A stretch of DNA of 64,000 nucleotides from Prochlorococcus sp. AG-363-B05 (GTDB lineage Bacteria > Cyanobacteriota > Cyanobacteriia > PCC-6307 > Cyanobiaceae). Below, piece after piece: positions 27,316 through 36,017 of the stretch; position 1 is the first letter of the stretch, and the number at the start of each line of letters is the position of its first letter. The stretch lies in assembly GCA_003278445.1 (NCBI GenBank), contig QCFD01000001.1, positions 142,188 to 206,187 on the forward strand, in the 5' to 3' direction. The notes below the pieces were generated by a model. That model worked only from the letters and a program-made list of their open reading frames with translations, had not been told where the DNA came from and made no database searches. The position numbers and the translations under genes were made by a program.

Positions 27316-27798
27316 TTGGAGTCTCGAAAGTACCAGCTACAGCAACAAATTATAGAAGCCCTTGAGGCTAAAGATAATGATTTATATTTTCTTCTGAAAT
27401 CTCAATGGGCACATCGTTTTGGAGTGGAAAGTTTGGAGGAATTGCAAAAACTAGATTTAACACTTTTAGATCAAAAAACTATTGATAAAGATAATAAGAA
27501 GGATTATCAAGTAAAAGAAGCTTCTTTTCAGGTTGATAAAGAAATTTTTATAAAAGACGATGATAATAAAGAAAAAGAAATCAAAATTGAAACTAATAAT
27601 GTAGTTAATTCAGTTAATGTTGAGAATAAAGACTCGGTTGAAATTAAATCACCTGAACTAGTAAATAAGGAAAATAAATTGCAGCAAGATATAAATAAAA
27701 TTAATGAATGTAAAAATCTTCCAAAAGTACAATCATTAATTCCTTTACCTCCTAAACCTAAATATGGTTACCTTCAGAAGTGGTTATTAAGAAGTTAG
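27316..27798 (+). CDS. Hypothetical Lys/Glu/Asn-rich protein
   Basis: A 160-residue soluble protein with an ordered-looking N-terminus (ESRKYQLQQQIIEALEAKDNDLYFLLKSQWAHRFGVESLEEL, about 2-43, helical), a long charged low-complexity middle (about 50-135) and a short Pro-rich C-terminus (LIPLPPKPKYGYLQKWLLRS). The start is TTG at 27316. It probably belongs to the transcript of the ABC exporter pair but may be unrelated. It converges with groEL. I recognise no domain; the N-terminal ~45 residues are what a profile search should use. Confidence 0.6.
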   Translation: MESRKYQLQQQIIEALEAKDNDLYFLLKSQWAHRFGVESLEELQKLDLTLLDQKTIDKDNKKDYQVKEASFQVDKEIFIKDDDNKEKEIKIETNNVVNSVNVENKDSVEIKSPELVNKENKLQQDINKINECKNLPKVQSLIPLPPKPKYGYLQKWLLRS

Positions 27799-27852
27799 TT
27801 CTATATTTTTACTTGAACTTTTTAATTTTAAGAATTTAGATAATTCTAATTA

Positions 27853-29508
27853 TTACATCATTCCAGGCATACCCATTCCACCCATTCCACCCATTCCACC
27901 CATTGGATCTCCACCTTCGCCTCCAGGAGTAGTCGGTGGCTCAGGTTTGTCTGCAATAACAACTTCTGTAGTAATAAGGAGCGAGGCAATTGACACAGCA
28001 TCTTGAAGAGCAAGTCGTATTACTTTTGAAGCATCCAAAATTCCTGCTTCCAGTAAATCTTCGTATTCCCCTGTTTGTGCATTGAAGCCTTTACCTAAGC
28101 GTTTAATATCTGCTACAACAACATCACCGTTGAATCCAGCATTTATTGCTATTTGCTTGGTTGGAGCAGTTAATGCCCTTTTTATAATTTCAACACCGGT
28201 TTTCTGATCACCCTCTAGAACTTTAGATAAAACTTCAAGCCCTTCACTTAATTCAAGAAGAGTAGTTCCACCACCAGCAACAATACCTTCTTCTATGGCT
28301 GCACGAGTTGCATTAAGAGCATCTTCAATTCTTAACTTTCTATTTTTCAATTCAGTTTCAGTTGGCGCTCCAACTTTGATAACAGCTACTCCGCCTGCAA
28401 GCTTTGCGATTCTTTCATTTAACTTTTCTTGGTCATATTCAGAATCTGTTTCGTTGAGTTCTCTCTTGATTGAGGCAATGCGATTTGCTAATTCGGTATT
28501 TTGATTTTCATTTGCGACAATTGTTGTGCTGTCTTTTGTGATTGTTACTCGCCTAGCTTGCCCTAAGTCAGTTAATTGAACTTTTTCAAGACTCATGGCT
28601 TTGTCCTCACTTATTAATGTGCCGCCTGTGAGTACAGCAATATCTCCAAGAGCAGCTTTACGTCTTTCGCCAAATGAAGGAGCCCTAACTGCGGCAACTT
28701 GGAGAACTCCGCGATTTTTATTTACTACTAAAGTTGCCAGTGCTTCACCTTCAACTTCTTCAGCAAGAATTATTAAGGGTGATCCATTTTTCTGAACAGT
28801 TTCAAGAACGGGAATAAGATCCGCTATTGATGAGATCTTTTTGTCAGTAATTAGTATTGATGGATTTTCAAATTCACAGATTAATCTATCTTCATCGGTA
28901 ACAAAATATGGTGAGCTATAACCTCTATCAAAGGCCATACCTTCAGTGATATCTAGTTCAGTGGCTAGAGATTTGGATTCTTCAACTGTTATTACTCCAT
29001 CAAAACTTACTTTATCTATCGCATCTGCAATCATTAAACCTATTTCTTCATCACCACCTGCACTTACTGTCGCGACTTGTTTAATCGCCTCACCACTTAC
29101 TGATTTACTTTTTTCTTTTAGATCATCAACAATTTTAGTTACGGCTTTTTCCATCCCTCTTCTTAATTCTATTGGACTTGCTCCAGCCGCTGTATTCCTA
29201 AGTCCTTCTTGAACCATAAACTGAGCTAATACTGTTGCTGTAGTAGTTCCGTCTCCAGCTTTTTCCTTTGTCTTTGAGGCGACTTGCTCAATAAGCTTTG
29301 CTCCAATATTTTCAAATGGATCATCGAGATCTATCTCTTTGGCAATAGTAACTCCATCATTAACAATATCTGGAGCTCCGAATTTCTTTTCAATGACTAC
29401 ATTTCTACCTTTAGGCCCAATAGTGACTTTTAGAGCATTCGCTAAATTGTTTACCCCTTTTTCAAGAGAACCACGAGATTCATCAGAAAAACTTAGAAGT
29501 TTGGCCAT
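27853..29508 (-). CDS. groEL: Chaperonin GroEL (60 kDa), without adjacent groES
   Basis: A 551-residue chaperonin that folds proteins inside a double-ring cage with GroES. The N-terminus [34 protein letters not shown], the nucleotide site [12 protein letters not shown] (about 86-97) and [11 protein letters not shown] (about 412-422) are intact. It ends with the GGM-repeat tail ([15 protein letters not shown]). No groES is next to it, so this is the second groEL copy that cyanobacteria usually carry apart from groESL. I see no CIRCE inverted repeat (TTAGCACTC-type) in the 128 bases upstream, so HrcA control is not indicated. Confidence 0.95.
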   Translation of the reverse strand: MAKLLSFSDESRGSLEKGVNNLANALKVTIGPKGRNVVIEKKFGAPDIVNDGVTIAKEIDLDDPFENIGAKLIEQVASKTKEKAGDGTTTATVLAQFMVQEGLRNTAAGASPIELRRGMEKAVTKIVDDLKEKSKSVSGEAIKQVATVSAGGDEEIGLMIADAIDKVSFDGVITVEESKSLATELDITEGMAFDRGYSSPYFVTDEDRLICEFENPSILITDKKISSIADLIPVLETVQKNGSPLIILAEEVEGEALATLVVNKNRGVLQVAAVRAPSFGERRKAALGDIAVLTGGTLISEDKAMSLEKVQLTDLGQARRVTITKDSTTIVANENQNTELANRIASIKRELNETDSEYDQEKLNERIAKLAGGVAVIKVGAPTETELKNRKLRIEDALNATRAAIEEGIVAGGGTTLLELSEGLEVLSKVLEGDQKTGVEIIKRALTAPTKQIAINAGFNGDVVVADIKRLGKGFNAQTGEYEDLLEAGILDASKVIRLALQDAVSIASLLITTEVVIADKPEPPTTPGGEGGDPMGGMGGMGGMGMPGMM

Positions 29509-29636
29509 ATTTGGTTTGAATTAAACTTAATCTCCCACAAAAAACACACATTAGGGGAGGCTAAATAAGTGGGGAAAGCCGAATTGTATTTGAGAAATTT
29601 TTCCCAATTTCCACAGAAGGCAGTTAGTGTCAACTT

Positions 29637-29813
29637 ATGAATGATCCAGGAGCTTTATTTTTTATTCTCATGGCTGGGTTGGCCGGGACTATGACGTTGA
29701 TTTATTTTCCTTTGAGGATATTTCTTACAGCAACAGCAAGAAGCAGAAGATTAAAATTACTACAACGTATTCGCAGATTGAGAGATGAACTAGGTCAACC
29801 TATCCGAAATTAA
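29637..29813 (+). CDS. Small conserved membrane protein, unknown
   Basis: A 58-residue protein that diverges from groEL. It starts MNDPGALFFILMAGLAG, with one hydrophobic segment (about 7-30), and then has a very basic amphipathic helix (TARSRRLKLLQRIRRLRDELG) on the cytoplasmic side by the positive-inside rule. The single-helix-plus-basic-tail form suggests a membrane-anchored RNA- or lipid-contacting peptide, but that is inference. It is well formed and probably core, and marks the left edge of the accessory islet. Confidence 0.72.
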   Translation: MNDPGALFFILMAGLAGTMTLIYFPLRIFLTATARSRRLKLLQRIRRLRDELGQPIRN

Positions 29814-29948
29814 TTTTTTCAGCTAATGATTTAATTCAGTGGGTATTCAGTAAATAAAAATCTTATTACTGCAATAGATTTAGCATAATCACTGATTAGT
29901 GAGGAAAAGTAAAAGTACTTTTGATATTTCGGATAACATAGGAAAGAA

Positions 29949-30872
29949 TTAGTCATTTTTTAAAACTTTTTGAGTTATCTCGCAGTTGGTAAATATATAA
30001 CTTGAATGAATAAAAACACCAATTGCAAAAAATAATTCTCCCATTTCTTGTTCTCTAGTATGTAAGAAAGGAATAAAGATTCCAGCTTTCAAAAGAACGA
30101 CGCCCAAATATATAATTGATGCAATTGCAAAATAACTGGAACAACATCCTAATGGGAAAATAATATCAGATGTCGACCCTAGTTTTATTCGTTGCTTCTT
30201 TCTTAACTGAAATCCAATTAATGATAAAATAAGACATAAAGAGAACAAGCAAAATAGAATAATCCAGCTTTTATCATGTATAAACATAATGTTATGTAAA
30301 TTTGTTTCATTTTGAATATTAAACTTATTTATCACTTCAGGACTTCCCCAGTTGAATATCATCTGACCCCAACTAATTTCCTCCATCGAGAAAATAAATA
30401 GAATAAGAGAACCTGTTTTTAAAATAATTCTTTCTTGTTTATTTAAATCATTACTGCTAGCTCTGAATATGAGGAATGATGAAAGTAAAAAAAACAAAAA
30501 AGATAACCATTCCACCAAACTTCCTTCTCCCATTCTTCGTATATAACCATCTAAATTATTTAAATTAATTTTATAAATAACAATAGATGTAATTGCTATG
30601 AAAGGCAAAATAAATACTTTTAAAAGAATCTCTTTTTCTTTTAATAAAGAATCAAAAACTTTTTTTGTTATCCCTCTTAATGAAAGGTATAAAAGAGTAA
30701 AACCTGATAATCCTTGTATAATTTGTGCTGTAGAAACTGAATATTCCTCGCTAAAGAAAATAATATGTGTTACGAATACTAACGCAAGACCAAGTCCCAA
30801 AATCCTTGTGAATTTACTTAATAAAGAAGAAAGGAAATCACGACGAAATTCAATATTATTTGTAGAAATCAA
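29949..30872 (-). CDS. Unannotated polytopic membrane protein with EEISWGQ motif
   Basis: A 307-residue protein with eight to nine hydrophobic segments. Polar residues are concentrated in a few places and look conserved: GEGSLVEW (about 115-122) at the start of one segment, FSMEEISWGQMIFNWGSPE (about 159-177) at the end of another, NIQNETNLHNI (about 184-194), and HTREQEMGELFFAIG (about 270-284). I have seen EEISWGQ / NETNLHN proteins in diverse bacteria without assigned function; this recall is unverified. Clusters of Glu and His at membrane edges would suit an intramembrane enzyme or metal site. It lies in the accessory islet with no close partner gene. Confidence 0.72.
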   Translation of the reverse strand: MISTNNIEFRRDFLSSLLSKFTRILGLGLALVFVTHIIFFSEEYSVSTAQIIQGLSGFTLLYLSLRGITKKVFDSLLKEKEILLKVFILPFIAITSIVIYKINLNNLDGYIRRMGEGSLVEWLSFLFFLLSSFLIFRASSNDLNKQERIILKTGSLILFIFSMEEISWGQMIFNWGSPEVINKFNIQNETNLHNIMFIHDKSWIILFCLFSLCLILSLIGFQLRKKQRIKLGSTSDIIFPLGCCSSYFAIASIIYLGVVLLKAGIFIPFLHTREQEMGELFFAIGVFIHSSYIFTNCEITQKVLKND

Positions 30873-31249
30873 AATTCAAAATTCAATCTAAACCAATATT
30901 ATCTCAATTAAATCTAATAAATTAATAATGTAAACTAAAAAGTAATTTTAGCTAAAAGATGCTCTGAAAATATTCTTTGATAAAAGGAAAGAAAGAAGCT
31001 TTTTCTCTTTGGTTCGATTGTTGGAGAAGAGTTATTAAATCTTTTTTGCTATTACTATATAGATCTTGGCAATCTTGCTCGAACTCCAGCAAAAATTAAG
31101 ATCACAACCGATAAGATAAAACTTTAGAATTTACTTCCTAAAGAGTGTCTATTACTTCAAATTTCTGACGCTAGAAACATTATGAGCTCTTCGGATAACC
31201 CACAGCTGTTTTTCTTCAGAAGGATCCATAGACTTATATCTATTATTTA
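30873..31249. other. Gene-free stretch in the islet
   Basis: This 377-base stretch lies upstream of the polytopic membrane protein and downstream of the ABM gene. It is very AT-rich. Only tiny frames occur: a 25-codon minus-strand frame (31152-31229, MDPSEEKQLWVIRRAHNV...) that looks protein-like but has no ribosome-binding site, and a 23-codon plus-strand frame over the same bases. I see no terminator stem, tRNA or clear operator. Confidence 0.5.
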
Positions 31250-31636
31250 TTAGACCCTGCTGTAACCAAGCTTGCTTTCAAAAATTTTCAATGGCAATCC
31301 AGTTGCTTTCATAGCGGCTTTACATTTATCTCCAACAGTTCCATAAACTTCCACAGTGAAATTATCGCCAAGTTCTGCATGACCTTGCAAATATTCTCCT
31401 ACTGGTGGATTTGCTAGATGAGCAAGGAAAGCCTCGTCATTTTTGTAAACTTCGGACCAAACAAAACAAAGAGGATTTTCTGGATCTTGATCAAAAGTAT
31501 GGTGCAACATCCCTGGTTCTGAATCCTCCACTGCCTTATCAGTTTTAGCAGCAAGTAATAAATATTCCTGAACTTTATCTGGCTTAACTTGAATACGAGC
31601 AAGAAGAATAAAGGACGTCTCCGCTCCGAATGACAT
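31250..31636 (-). CDS. Antibiotic-biosynthesis-monooxygenase (ABM) domain protein
   Basis: A 128-residue protein with a single ABM/dimeric ferredoxin-like domain: FILLARIQVKPDKVQEYLLLAAKTDKAVEDSEPGMLHHTFDQDPENPLCFVWSEVYKNDEAFLAHLANPPVGEY shows the four strands, the EPGML turn and the EVYKNDEAFLAHL helix typical of the fold. Family members include quinol monooxygenases, haem-degrading enzymes and many proteins without known activity. No catalytic residues fix a substrate. It is in the accessory islet, alone on its strand apart from a possible 28-residue frame ending four bases upstream. Confidence 0.82.
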   Translation of the reverse strand: MSFGAETSFILLARIQVKPDKVQEYLLLAAKTDKAVEDSEPGMLHHTFDQDPENPLCFVWSEVYKNDEAFLAHLANPPVGEYLQGHAELGDNFTVEVYGTVGDKCKAAMKATGLPLKIFESKLGYSRV

Positions 31637-31640
31637 TGAT

Positions 31641-31727
31641 TTATTTCAGTTGAAGCTCACCATTACATATTTCTCTTAATGTTTCTATATGGAAGGCCAT
31701 CTCTTCAGGCTCTTCTGACAAAAGCAT
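31641..31727 (-). CDS. Possible 28-residue leader or micro-protein
   Basis: This ATG frame ends four bases before the ABM start on the same strand. It would encode MLLSEEPEEMAFHIETLRE and a short tail ending LQLK, a sequence with a plausible amphipathic helix and none of the AT-rich bias of chance frames here (few Lys/Asn/Ile). No Shine-Dalgarno is visible. It could be a true micro-protein translated with the ABM gene, a relic of a longer gene, or chance. Confidence 0.3.
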   Translation of the reverse strand: MLLSEEPEEMAFHIETLREICNGELQLK

Positions 31728-31981
31728 TTTTCAGACAAATGAATATCACACTAAGATCCTCTAAGGATGAGGTGATTCCTAATGCTTGAGAGTTAGTCGA
31801 TATCCAAGAAAAAATCAAAAACCTCATAGGTCAACAAACAGCACTCTTTTATTTATTAAGAGGTCTAAGCCTTATCAACTTGATTCTGTAGACTATTTCT
31901 TTTTGCCCTCAGCTCTAGAAACTCTGTCGGAAGCTTTCAGACTTCCTCTCTTTGATCCATCAGTTATTCGATAGTGTCGCC

Positions 31982-32285
31982 TTAAGGTGCAAAAACTAGC
32001 TTCTTTTTTTCTATAAATTCCAGCTCAATTAAGTTTCCTTTTTTCCCTCGTTTACCTACCCCAATTTTAAAGCGTCCAGTAGTTAATTCAACGCCCACAA
32101 CTAAGCCAGTTTCAAAAACCAGCTAGAAAATTCTTGTCTCTTACGAATGTCTTTTCGTCCATTTCAATAAAATCTTTGCTTCTCTCTTTGATTATCCAGT
32201 CTGTTTTGCAGCCGAAATACTTAAATAGCTCGCGACCTATCTGGTTCCAGTTTTGGCCCTTTATTTTGTCACTAAACGAGGCCAA
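31982..32285 (-). pseudogene. Decayed serine recombinase, copy A
   Basis: On the minus strand this matches the 5' part of the serine-recombinase gene at 33144-33488. In that gene's frame it reads ..VASYLSISAAKQTG*SKR.. against VVSYLRVSTAKQTGESK. A Trp codon (TGG) has become TAG just before VASYL, and the Glu codon (GAA) after QTG has become TAA. Small indels shift the frame further on; a later segment, KKGNLIELEFIEKKK, resembles RKGDLARFIDQAERG of copy B. The position equal to the copy B start (TTG GCC TCG TTT) is at 32285. It cannot make a working recombinase. Confidence 0.72.
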
Positions 32286-32597
32286 CTTTCACTGACTTCC
32301 TTTGTTATAATTAATATTGCCGAGTAAGTAATAGAGAGGATTAACTTATGACTTGGTACGCTTGGTAATCAACTAAGAAGAATTCATTGCAATAGATCTC
32401 TGAAAAGTCATGCTCAAAAACTAGGGAAATGCTAATAGAAGAATTTTGGTTTAACTCTCACTCTTAAGAAATATCAAGCCGACGATATTTAAAGACAATT
32501 AAAGCGAAATTAGGCAAATGAATGAAATTCATGGTTTATTTATAAAAAAGCTAATTTAAGAAAATCATCTGAATTTAGATTCTTTTGCTGTAATGCC
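32286..32597. other. Gene-free stretch; first 60 bases repeat the region before copy B
   Basis: The part up to about 32346 is the upstream flank of copy A and aligns with 33489-33550 upstream of copy B (shared TTGCCGAGTAAG and GTTAACT-like words). The remainder, to the oxygenase start, shows only short broken frames on the plus strand (for instance MTWYAW then a stop at 32348-32368), which may be remains of a small gene. No promoter or terminator could be placed with confidence. Confidence 0.45.
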
Positions 32598-33158
32598 ATG
32601 AGACTACCAATTCCATTTTTGTCTATAGGAGATATAAATGTATCAAATTTTGCTAAAATAATTTCTAATATTGATGAAAACAAATGGAAAGAGTGGAGTT
32701 TAAGGCAGACTAAATTTGAGGTTCATAAAAACACAAACTCAATCCCCTTTATATGGAATAAATGGGATGCTAAGAACCGTTTAATTAATCTTGATTACAT
32801 GAATCAAGATACCCAACTTTGGACCATGCTAAGCCCTTTTCTTTCTAAGCTTGTAAGAAAATATGATGGTTTAATCGTTAATTGTCTTTTTGCTCGATTA
32901 CCAGCAGGTTCTGATATAAAACCTCATAAAGATATTTCAATAAATTTACTCCTTGTACATAGAATTCATCTTGTAATAATTTCATCTCCTTTAGTAAAGT
33001 TTTTTATAGATAAGAATCCTTATGAGTTTCCAGTAGGTCGTATTTTTGAGTTGAGTAATGACAGGATTCATTCTGTAATAAATAATAGCAATGAAGATAG
33101 AGTGCATTTAATTGTAGATGTTCTACCTAATAATTTCAGACCTTTAGTTAACAAATAA
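32598..33158 (+). CDS. Aspartyl/asparaginyl beta-hydroxylase-like 2-oxoglutarate oxygenase
   Basis: A 186-residue protein of the Asp_Arg_Hydrox family of Fe(II)/2-oxoglutarate dioxygenases. The iron ligands are visible: HKD (about 113-115, in PAGSDIKPHKDIS) and the distal His in NDRIHSVINNSNEDRVHLIVDV (about 154-175), where the Arg after it would bind 2-oxoglutarate. LLVHRIHLVI lies between, as in the family. It could hydroxylate a protein, amino acid or small metabolite; none is indicated. It is flanked by the two recombinase remnants and its last 15 bases overlap the 3' end of copy B on the opposite strand. Confidence 0.82.
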   Translation: MRLPIPFLSIGDINVSNFAKIISNIDENKWKEWSLRQTKFEVHKNTNSIPFIWNKWDAKNRLINLDYMNQDTQLWTMLSPFLSKLVRKYDGLIVNCLFARLPAGSDIKPHKDISINLLLVHRIHLVIISSPLVKFFIDKNPYEFPVGRIFELSNDRIHSVINNSNEDRVHLIVDVLPNNFRPLVNK

Positions 33159-33488
33159 TCCTTTTTGAGTGTCTCTTGTTAGACGAGAAACCGATTCAAT
33201 TAGCAAAATTGTTTTTGGTGGAAATATTCCTCTTTCTGCTTGATCAATAAATCGGGCTAAATCTCCCTTCCTCCTGTTGTCTCCTTTTCCACTAACTCCT
33301 AAATCCTGAAATTCTTCCTCCCAAAGCTTGCACTCAGGATGAGTATCCAAAAATTTTTGTCGGTTCTCTACTTGTCGCTTTATTCCAGTCTTTGATTCTC
33401 CAGTCTGTTTTGCTGTCGAAACCCTCAGATAACTGACGACCCATCTATTTCCAATTTTTTCTATAAATTTGTCAATAAACGAGGTCAT
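33144..33488 (-). pseudogene. Truncated serine recombinase (resolvase N-terminal domain), copy B
   Basis: This 114-residue frame covers most of a serine-recombinase catalytic domain: active-site Ser in SYLRVSTAKQTG (about 19-30), the DLGVSGKGDNRRKGDLARFI loop (about 63-82), and IESVSRLTRDT (about 98-108), the conserved Arg-bearing segment. A working resolvase needs about 140 residues here plus a DNA-binding domain; this one stops at QKGLFVN inside the oxygenase 3' end, so it is truncated. The ATG start is intact and it could still be translated. Copy A (31982-32285) is a paralogue of the same region. Confidence 0.75.
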
Positions 33489-33544
33489 TTTTCGCTGACT
33501 CCCGTTCTTATACTTGCTTTTTGCCGAGTAAGCAATGGCGAGGG

Positions 33545-34297
33545 TTAACTCATTACCATCCCACCATCAACTTGAATTGTCTGACCAGTTATATAAGCCG
33601 CAGAGGGATCTGCTGCTAAAAATTTAACTACACCTGCAACATCATCAGGCTCACCAAATCTTCCAAGCGGAATGGCAGATAGGATTGCCTCGCTGTTCAA
33701 ATCCTTTGTCATGTCAGTAGAAATAAAACCAGGTGCCACTGCATTTACTGTGATTCCTCTACTTGCAAATTCCTTGGCAGCGCTTTGGGTTAGACCAATC
33801 ACTCCGGCTTTTGCTGCAGAATAATTAGCCTGACCTGGATTGCCCATCAGTCCAACTACTGAAGTTATATTGATGATTCTTCCTTTTTTTTGTTTCAACA
33901 TCTGTCTAGATACAGCTCTTGTGCAATAAAACACACCACTCAGGTTCAGATCTAATACTTTGTGCCAATCATCAGTTTTCATTCTCATAAGAAGTCCATC
34001 TTTTGTTATTCCTGCGTTATTAACCAGAACATCAATTTTTTTATTTTTGTCTAATACTGTTTTTATTAATTCATTTACTGAGGTTTCATTAGAAATATCT
34101 GCTTGCAAAGGGTATGCCTTGCCTCCAAAAGAATTTATTTCTGAAATGACCTTATTTGCATTTTCTAAAGATGAAGAATAATTGATGATCACCTCTGCCC
34201 CTTCTTTCGCTAAGCATATTGCAATTGCTTTACCAATTCCCCTGCTAGCTCCAGTTACAAGTGCAGTTTGCCCTTCAAGTAATTGAGGAAATGTCAT
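33545..34297 (-). CDS. fabG: 3-oxoacyl-[acyl-carrier-protein] reductase
   Basis: FabG reduces beta-ketoacyl-ACP with NADPH in fatty-acid elongation. It is a 250-residue classical SDR with the nucleotide site TGASRGIGKAIA (about 16-27), NNAG (about 92), catalytic Ser in NITSVVGL, and YSAAK (about 158-162) with the catalytic Tyr and Lys. It ends PDVAGVV..YITGQTIQVDGGMVMS, as usual. It is divergent from ispD. The repeat that carries copy B of the recombinase reaches its stop codon. Confidence 0.96.
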   Translation of the reverse strand: MTFPQLLEGQTALVTGASRGIGKAIAICLAKEGAEVIINYSSSLENANKVISEINSFGGKAYPLQADISNETSVNELIKTVLDKNKKIDVLVNNAGITKDGLLMRMKTDDWHKVLDLNLSGVFYCTRAVSRQMLKQKKGRIINITSVVGLMGNPGQANYSAAKAGVIGLTQSAAKEFASRGITVNAVAPGFISTDMTKDLNSEAILSAIPLGRFGEPDDVAGVVKFLAADPSAAYITGQTIQVDGGMVMS

Positions 34298-34455
34298 GAC
34301 TTTATGATGTTTAAATCGTTAGAATCGATTCTTTATATGATTAATTTACTATTGAGTTACTTGGTTTTAGAAAAGACTTTAAGTTGAGATATCAAAAATT
34401 GTTATTTCTACTGTTCGAATATATTGGATAATGTATCCATGGATAGGAGTAGGTT

Positions 34456-35133
34456 TTGCATTTGTTGATTGCAGCTGCTGGAAGCGGAAGTCGAATGGGT
34501 GCAGATCGAAATAAACTTTTATTGAAGATTGCAGGCAAGACAATTTTAGAATGGACTTTGAAGGCAGCTTTTTCCTCTCAATCAATTAGTTGGATTGGGA
34601 TTGTGGGTCAACCAAAAGATAAAAGCTCTATATTTTCAATTCTTCAAAATAAAGCTGATTCATTTACGTGGATTAATGGAGGATCAACAAGACAAGAGTC
34701 AGTTCAGCGAGGGCTATCAGCCCTTCCCGGTGATGCTAAGTATGTTCTTATTCACGATGGGGCTAGATGCTTAGTTAATCCAGCCGTCTTTGATGCAATT
34801 TCAGGAATTGTGATGGGTGGTGAGGCCGTTATTGCGGCTTCTCAAGTTATCGACACTATAAAAAAGGTTAATCAAGAAGGAGAGATAATTGATACTCCTC
34901 CACGTGCGGATTTGTGGTGTGCTCAGACACCTCAGGCTTTCCCCGTTGATCAATTAAAACAGGCTCATCGTAAAGCTATCTCTAATGGATGGAGTGTTAC
35001 CGATGATGCGTCTCTATTTGAACGTTTGGGATTGCCAGTAAAAATATACGATGCAGGGCCATCAAACATTAAAGTTACAACACCATTCGATTTAGTGATT
35101 GCAGAATCTTTATTGTCGCTTACAAAAGACTAA
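34456..35133 (+). CDS. ispD: 2-C-methyl-D-erythritol 4-phosphate cytidylyltransferase
   Basis: IspD joins CTP and methylerythritol phosphate in the MEP pathway, which supplies isoprenoids for carotenoids, quinones and the phytyl chain. The 225-residue protein begins with TTG at 34456 ([23 protein letters not shown]), carrying the CTP-binding G-rich loop; [11 protein letters not shown] (about 96-106) and [11 protein letters not shown] (about 185-195) are conserved active-site segments. No ATG start fits. The 3' end overlaps the convergent S66 peptidase gene by 14 bases. Confidence 0.94.
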   Translation: MHLLIAAAGSGSRMGADRNKLLLKIAGKTILEWTLKAAFSSQSISWIGIVGQPKDKSSIFSILQNKADSFTWINGGSTRQESVQRGLSALPGDAKYVLIHDGARCLVNPAVFDAISGIVMGGEAVIAASQVIDTIKKVNQEGEIIDTPPRADLWCAQTPQAFPVDQLKQAHRKAISNGWSVTDDASLFERLGLPVKIYDAGPSNIKVTTPFDLVIAESLLSLTKD

Positions 35134-35992
35134 GTCGTCCTTTGTCGCCATCTAAAATAGCTTGACTACCAATTGGTAGTGATGCATTCCCTTCTCCGTG
35201 GCCAACAGGTAAATTAGAAATAATTGGTATTTTGAGATCTTTCGTTCGATCTCTGAGGACATCAAGAAGGTCAAACGACTTAGATTGGGAGACACCATCT
35301 TCATCAATACAGTTGGTAAATGAGCCTAAACCTAACCCTGATATTTGTTCGAGAATCCCAGCCAACCTTAGGTGAGTTAGCATTCGATCAATTCTGTAAG
35401 GAGCTTCACCAACATCTTCGATGATTAAAATTGATTTCTTAAAATCTGGTAAATGTTTAGTACCAATCAAGTGAGTAAGGATAGTCAGATTGCCAACTAT
35501 TAGGTGCCCCTTTGCAATTCCGCCTCCCCATGGATCTCCATGAATATCTGGTACTGAACTGCCAAATAAAATTGATTTAAGCCTGTCTTTGCTCCAGCTA
35601 GGTTCGGCTCCTAACGTTGTAATAAGTGGCCCATGAACTCCTCCATGAAATCCACTTGCGAGCCTTGCAAGAAGTATAGAAGTTAAGTCAGAGAAGCCAA
35701 TCATCCAACCTTCTTTCCAGGGCTGTCGTTTTTCTAATAATCTCGATGATCCCCACCCCCCTCTAGCAAAAGCTATGAGTGGATAATGATTGTTTTGGTG
35801 CAATTCATTAAATCTAACCTCATCATTACCTGCTAAATAACCCCATGACCTATCTACTGCATCTATATGGTTACATTTTAACCCCCACTCTAGAAGGACG
35901 TTTATCCCAGCTTGAAGATCTTCTCTTTTGCTTATTGGTGAACTTGCGGCAACTATGTGGAAAAGATCACCTTTTTTTAAAGGCCTAGTCAT
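35120..35992 (-). CDS. ldcA: LD-carboxypeptidase family (S66) peptidase
   Basis: A 290-residue protein of peptidase family S66, which includes LdcA (trims the terminal D-Ala from murein tetrapeptides in recycling) and the microcin C7 self-immunity protein MccF. The nucleophile Ser is in [13 protein letters not shown] (about 73-85); the downstream Glu is in [15 protein letters not shown] (about 186-200), and the catalytic His is in [13 protein letters not shown] (about 261-273). Length is normal. A murein role is likelier than toxin resistance, but the two cannot be separated from sequence. 25 bases separate it from ubiA upstream. Confidence 0.87.
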   Translation of the reverse strand: MTRPLKKGDLFHIVAASSPISKREDLQAGINVLLEWGLKCNHIDAVDRSWGYLAGNDEVRFNELHQNNHYPLIAFARGGWGSSRLLEKRQPWKEGWMIGFSDLTSILLARLASGFHGGVHGPLITTLGAEPSWSKDRLKSILFGSSVPDIHGDPWGGGIAKGHLIVGNLTILTHLIGTKHLPDFKKSILIIEDVGEAPYRIDRMLTHLRLAGILEQISGLGLGSFTNCIDEDGVSQSKSFDLLDVLRDRTKDLKIPIISNLPVGHGEGNASLPIGSQAILDGDKGRLSLL

Positions 35993-36017
35993 TTATGAAT
36001 CCTGCTAAAGACATTGA

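Noticed and set aside
27860..27905. Short tandem CCCATTCCA repeat
   Set aside because: It encodes the normal GGM-rich tail of GroEL, not a separate repeat element or CRISPR.
31152..31229. 25-codon minus-strand frame MDPSEEKQLWVIRRAHNV...
   Set aside because: Protein-like but very short, without a Shine-Dalgarno or known relatives; left as a note in the gap entry.
31786..31974. 62-residue plus-strand frame in the islet
   Set aside because: TTG start, no ribosome-binding site, no recognisable domain, and it adjoins decayed sequence.
32118..32285. Alternative frame in copy A reading ASFSDKIKGQNWNQIGRELF...
   Set aside because: The open run is in a different frame from the recombinase to which the DNA aligns, so it is probably chance.
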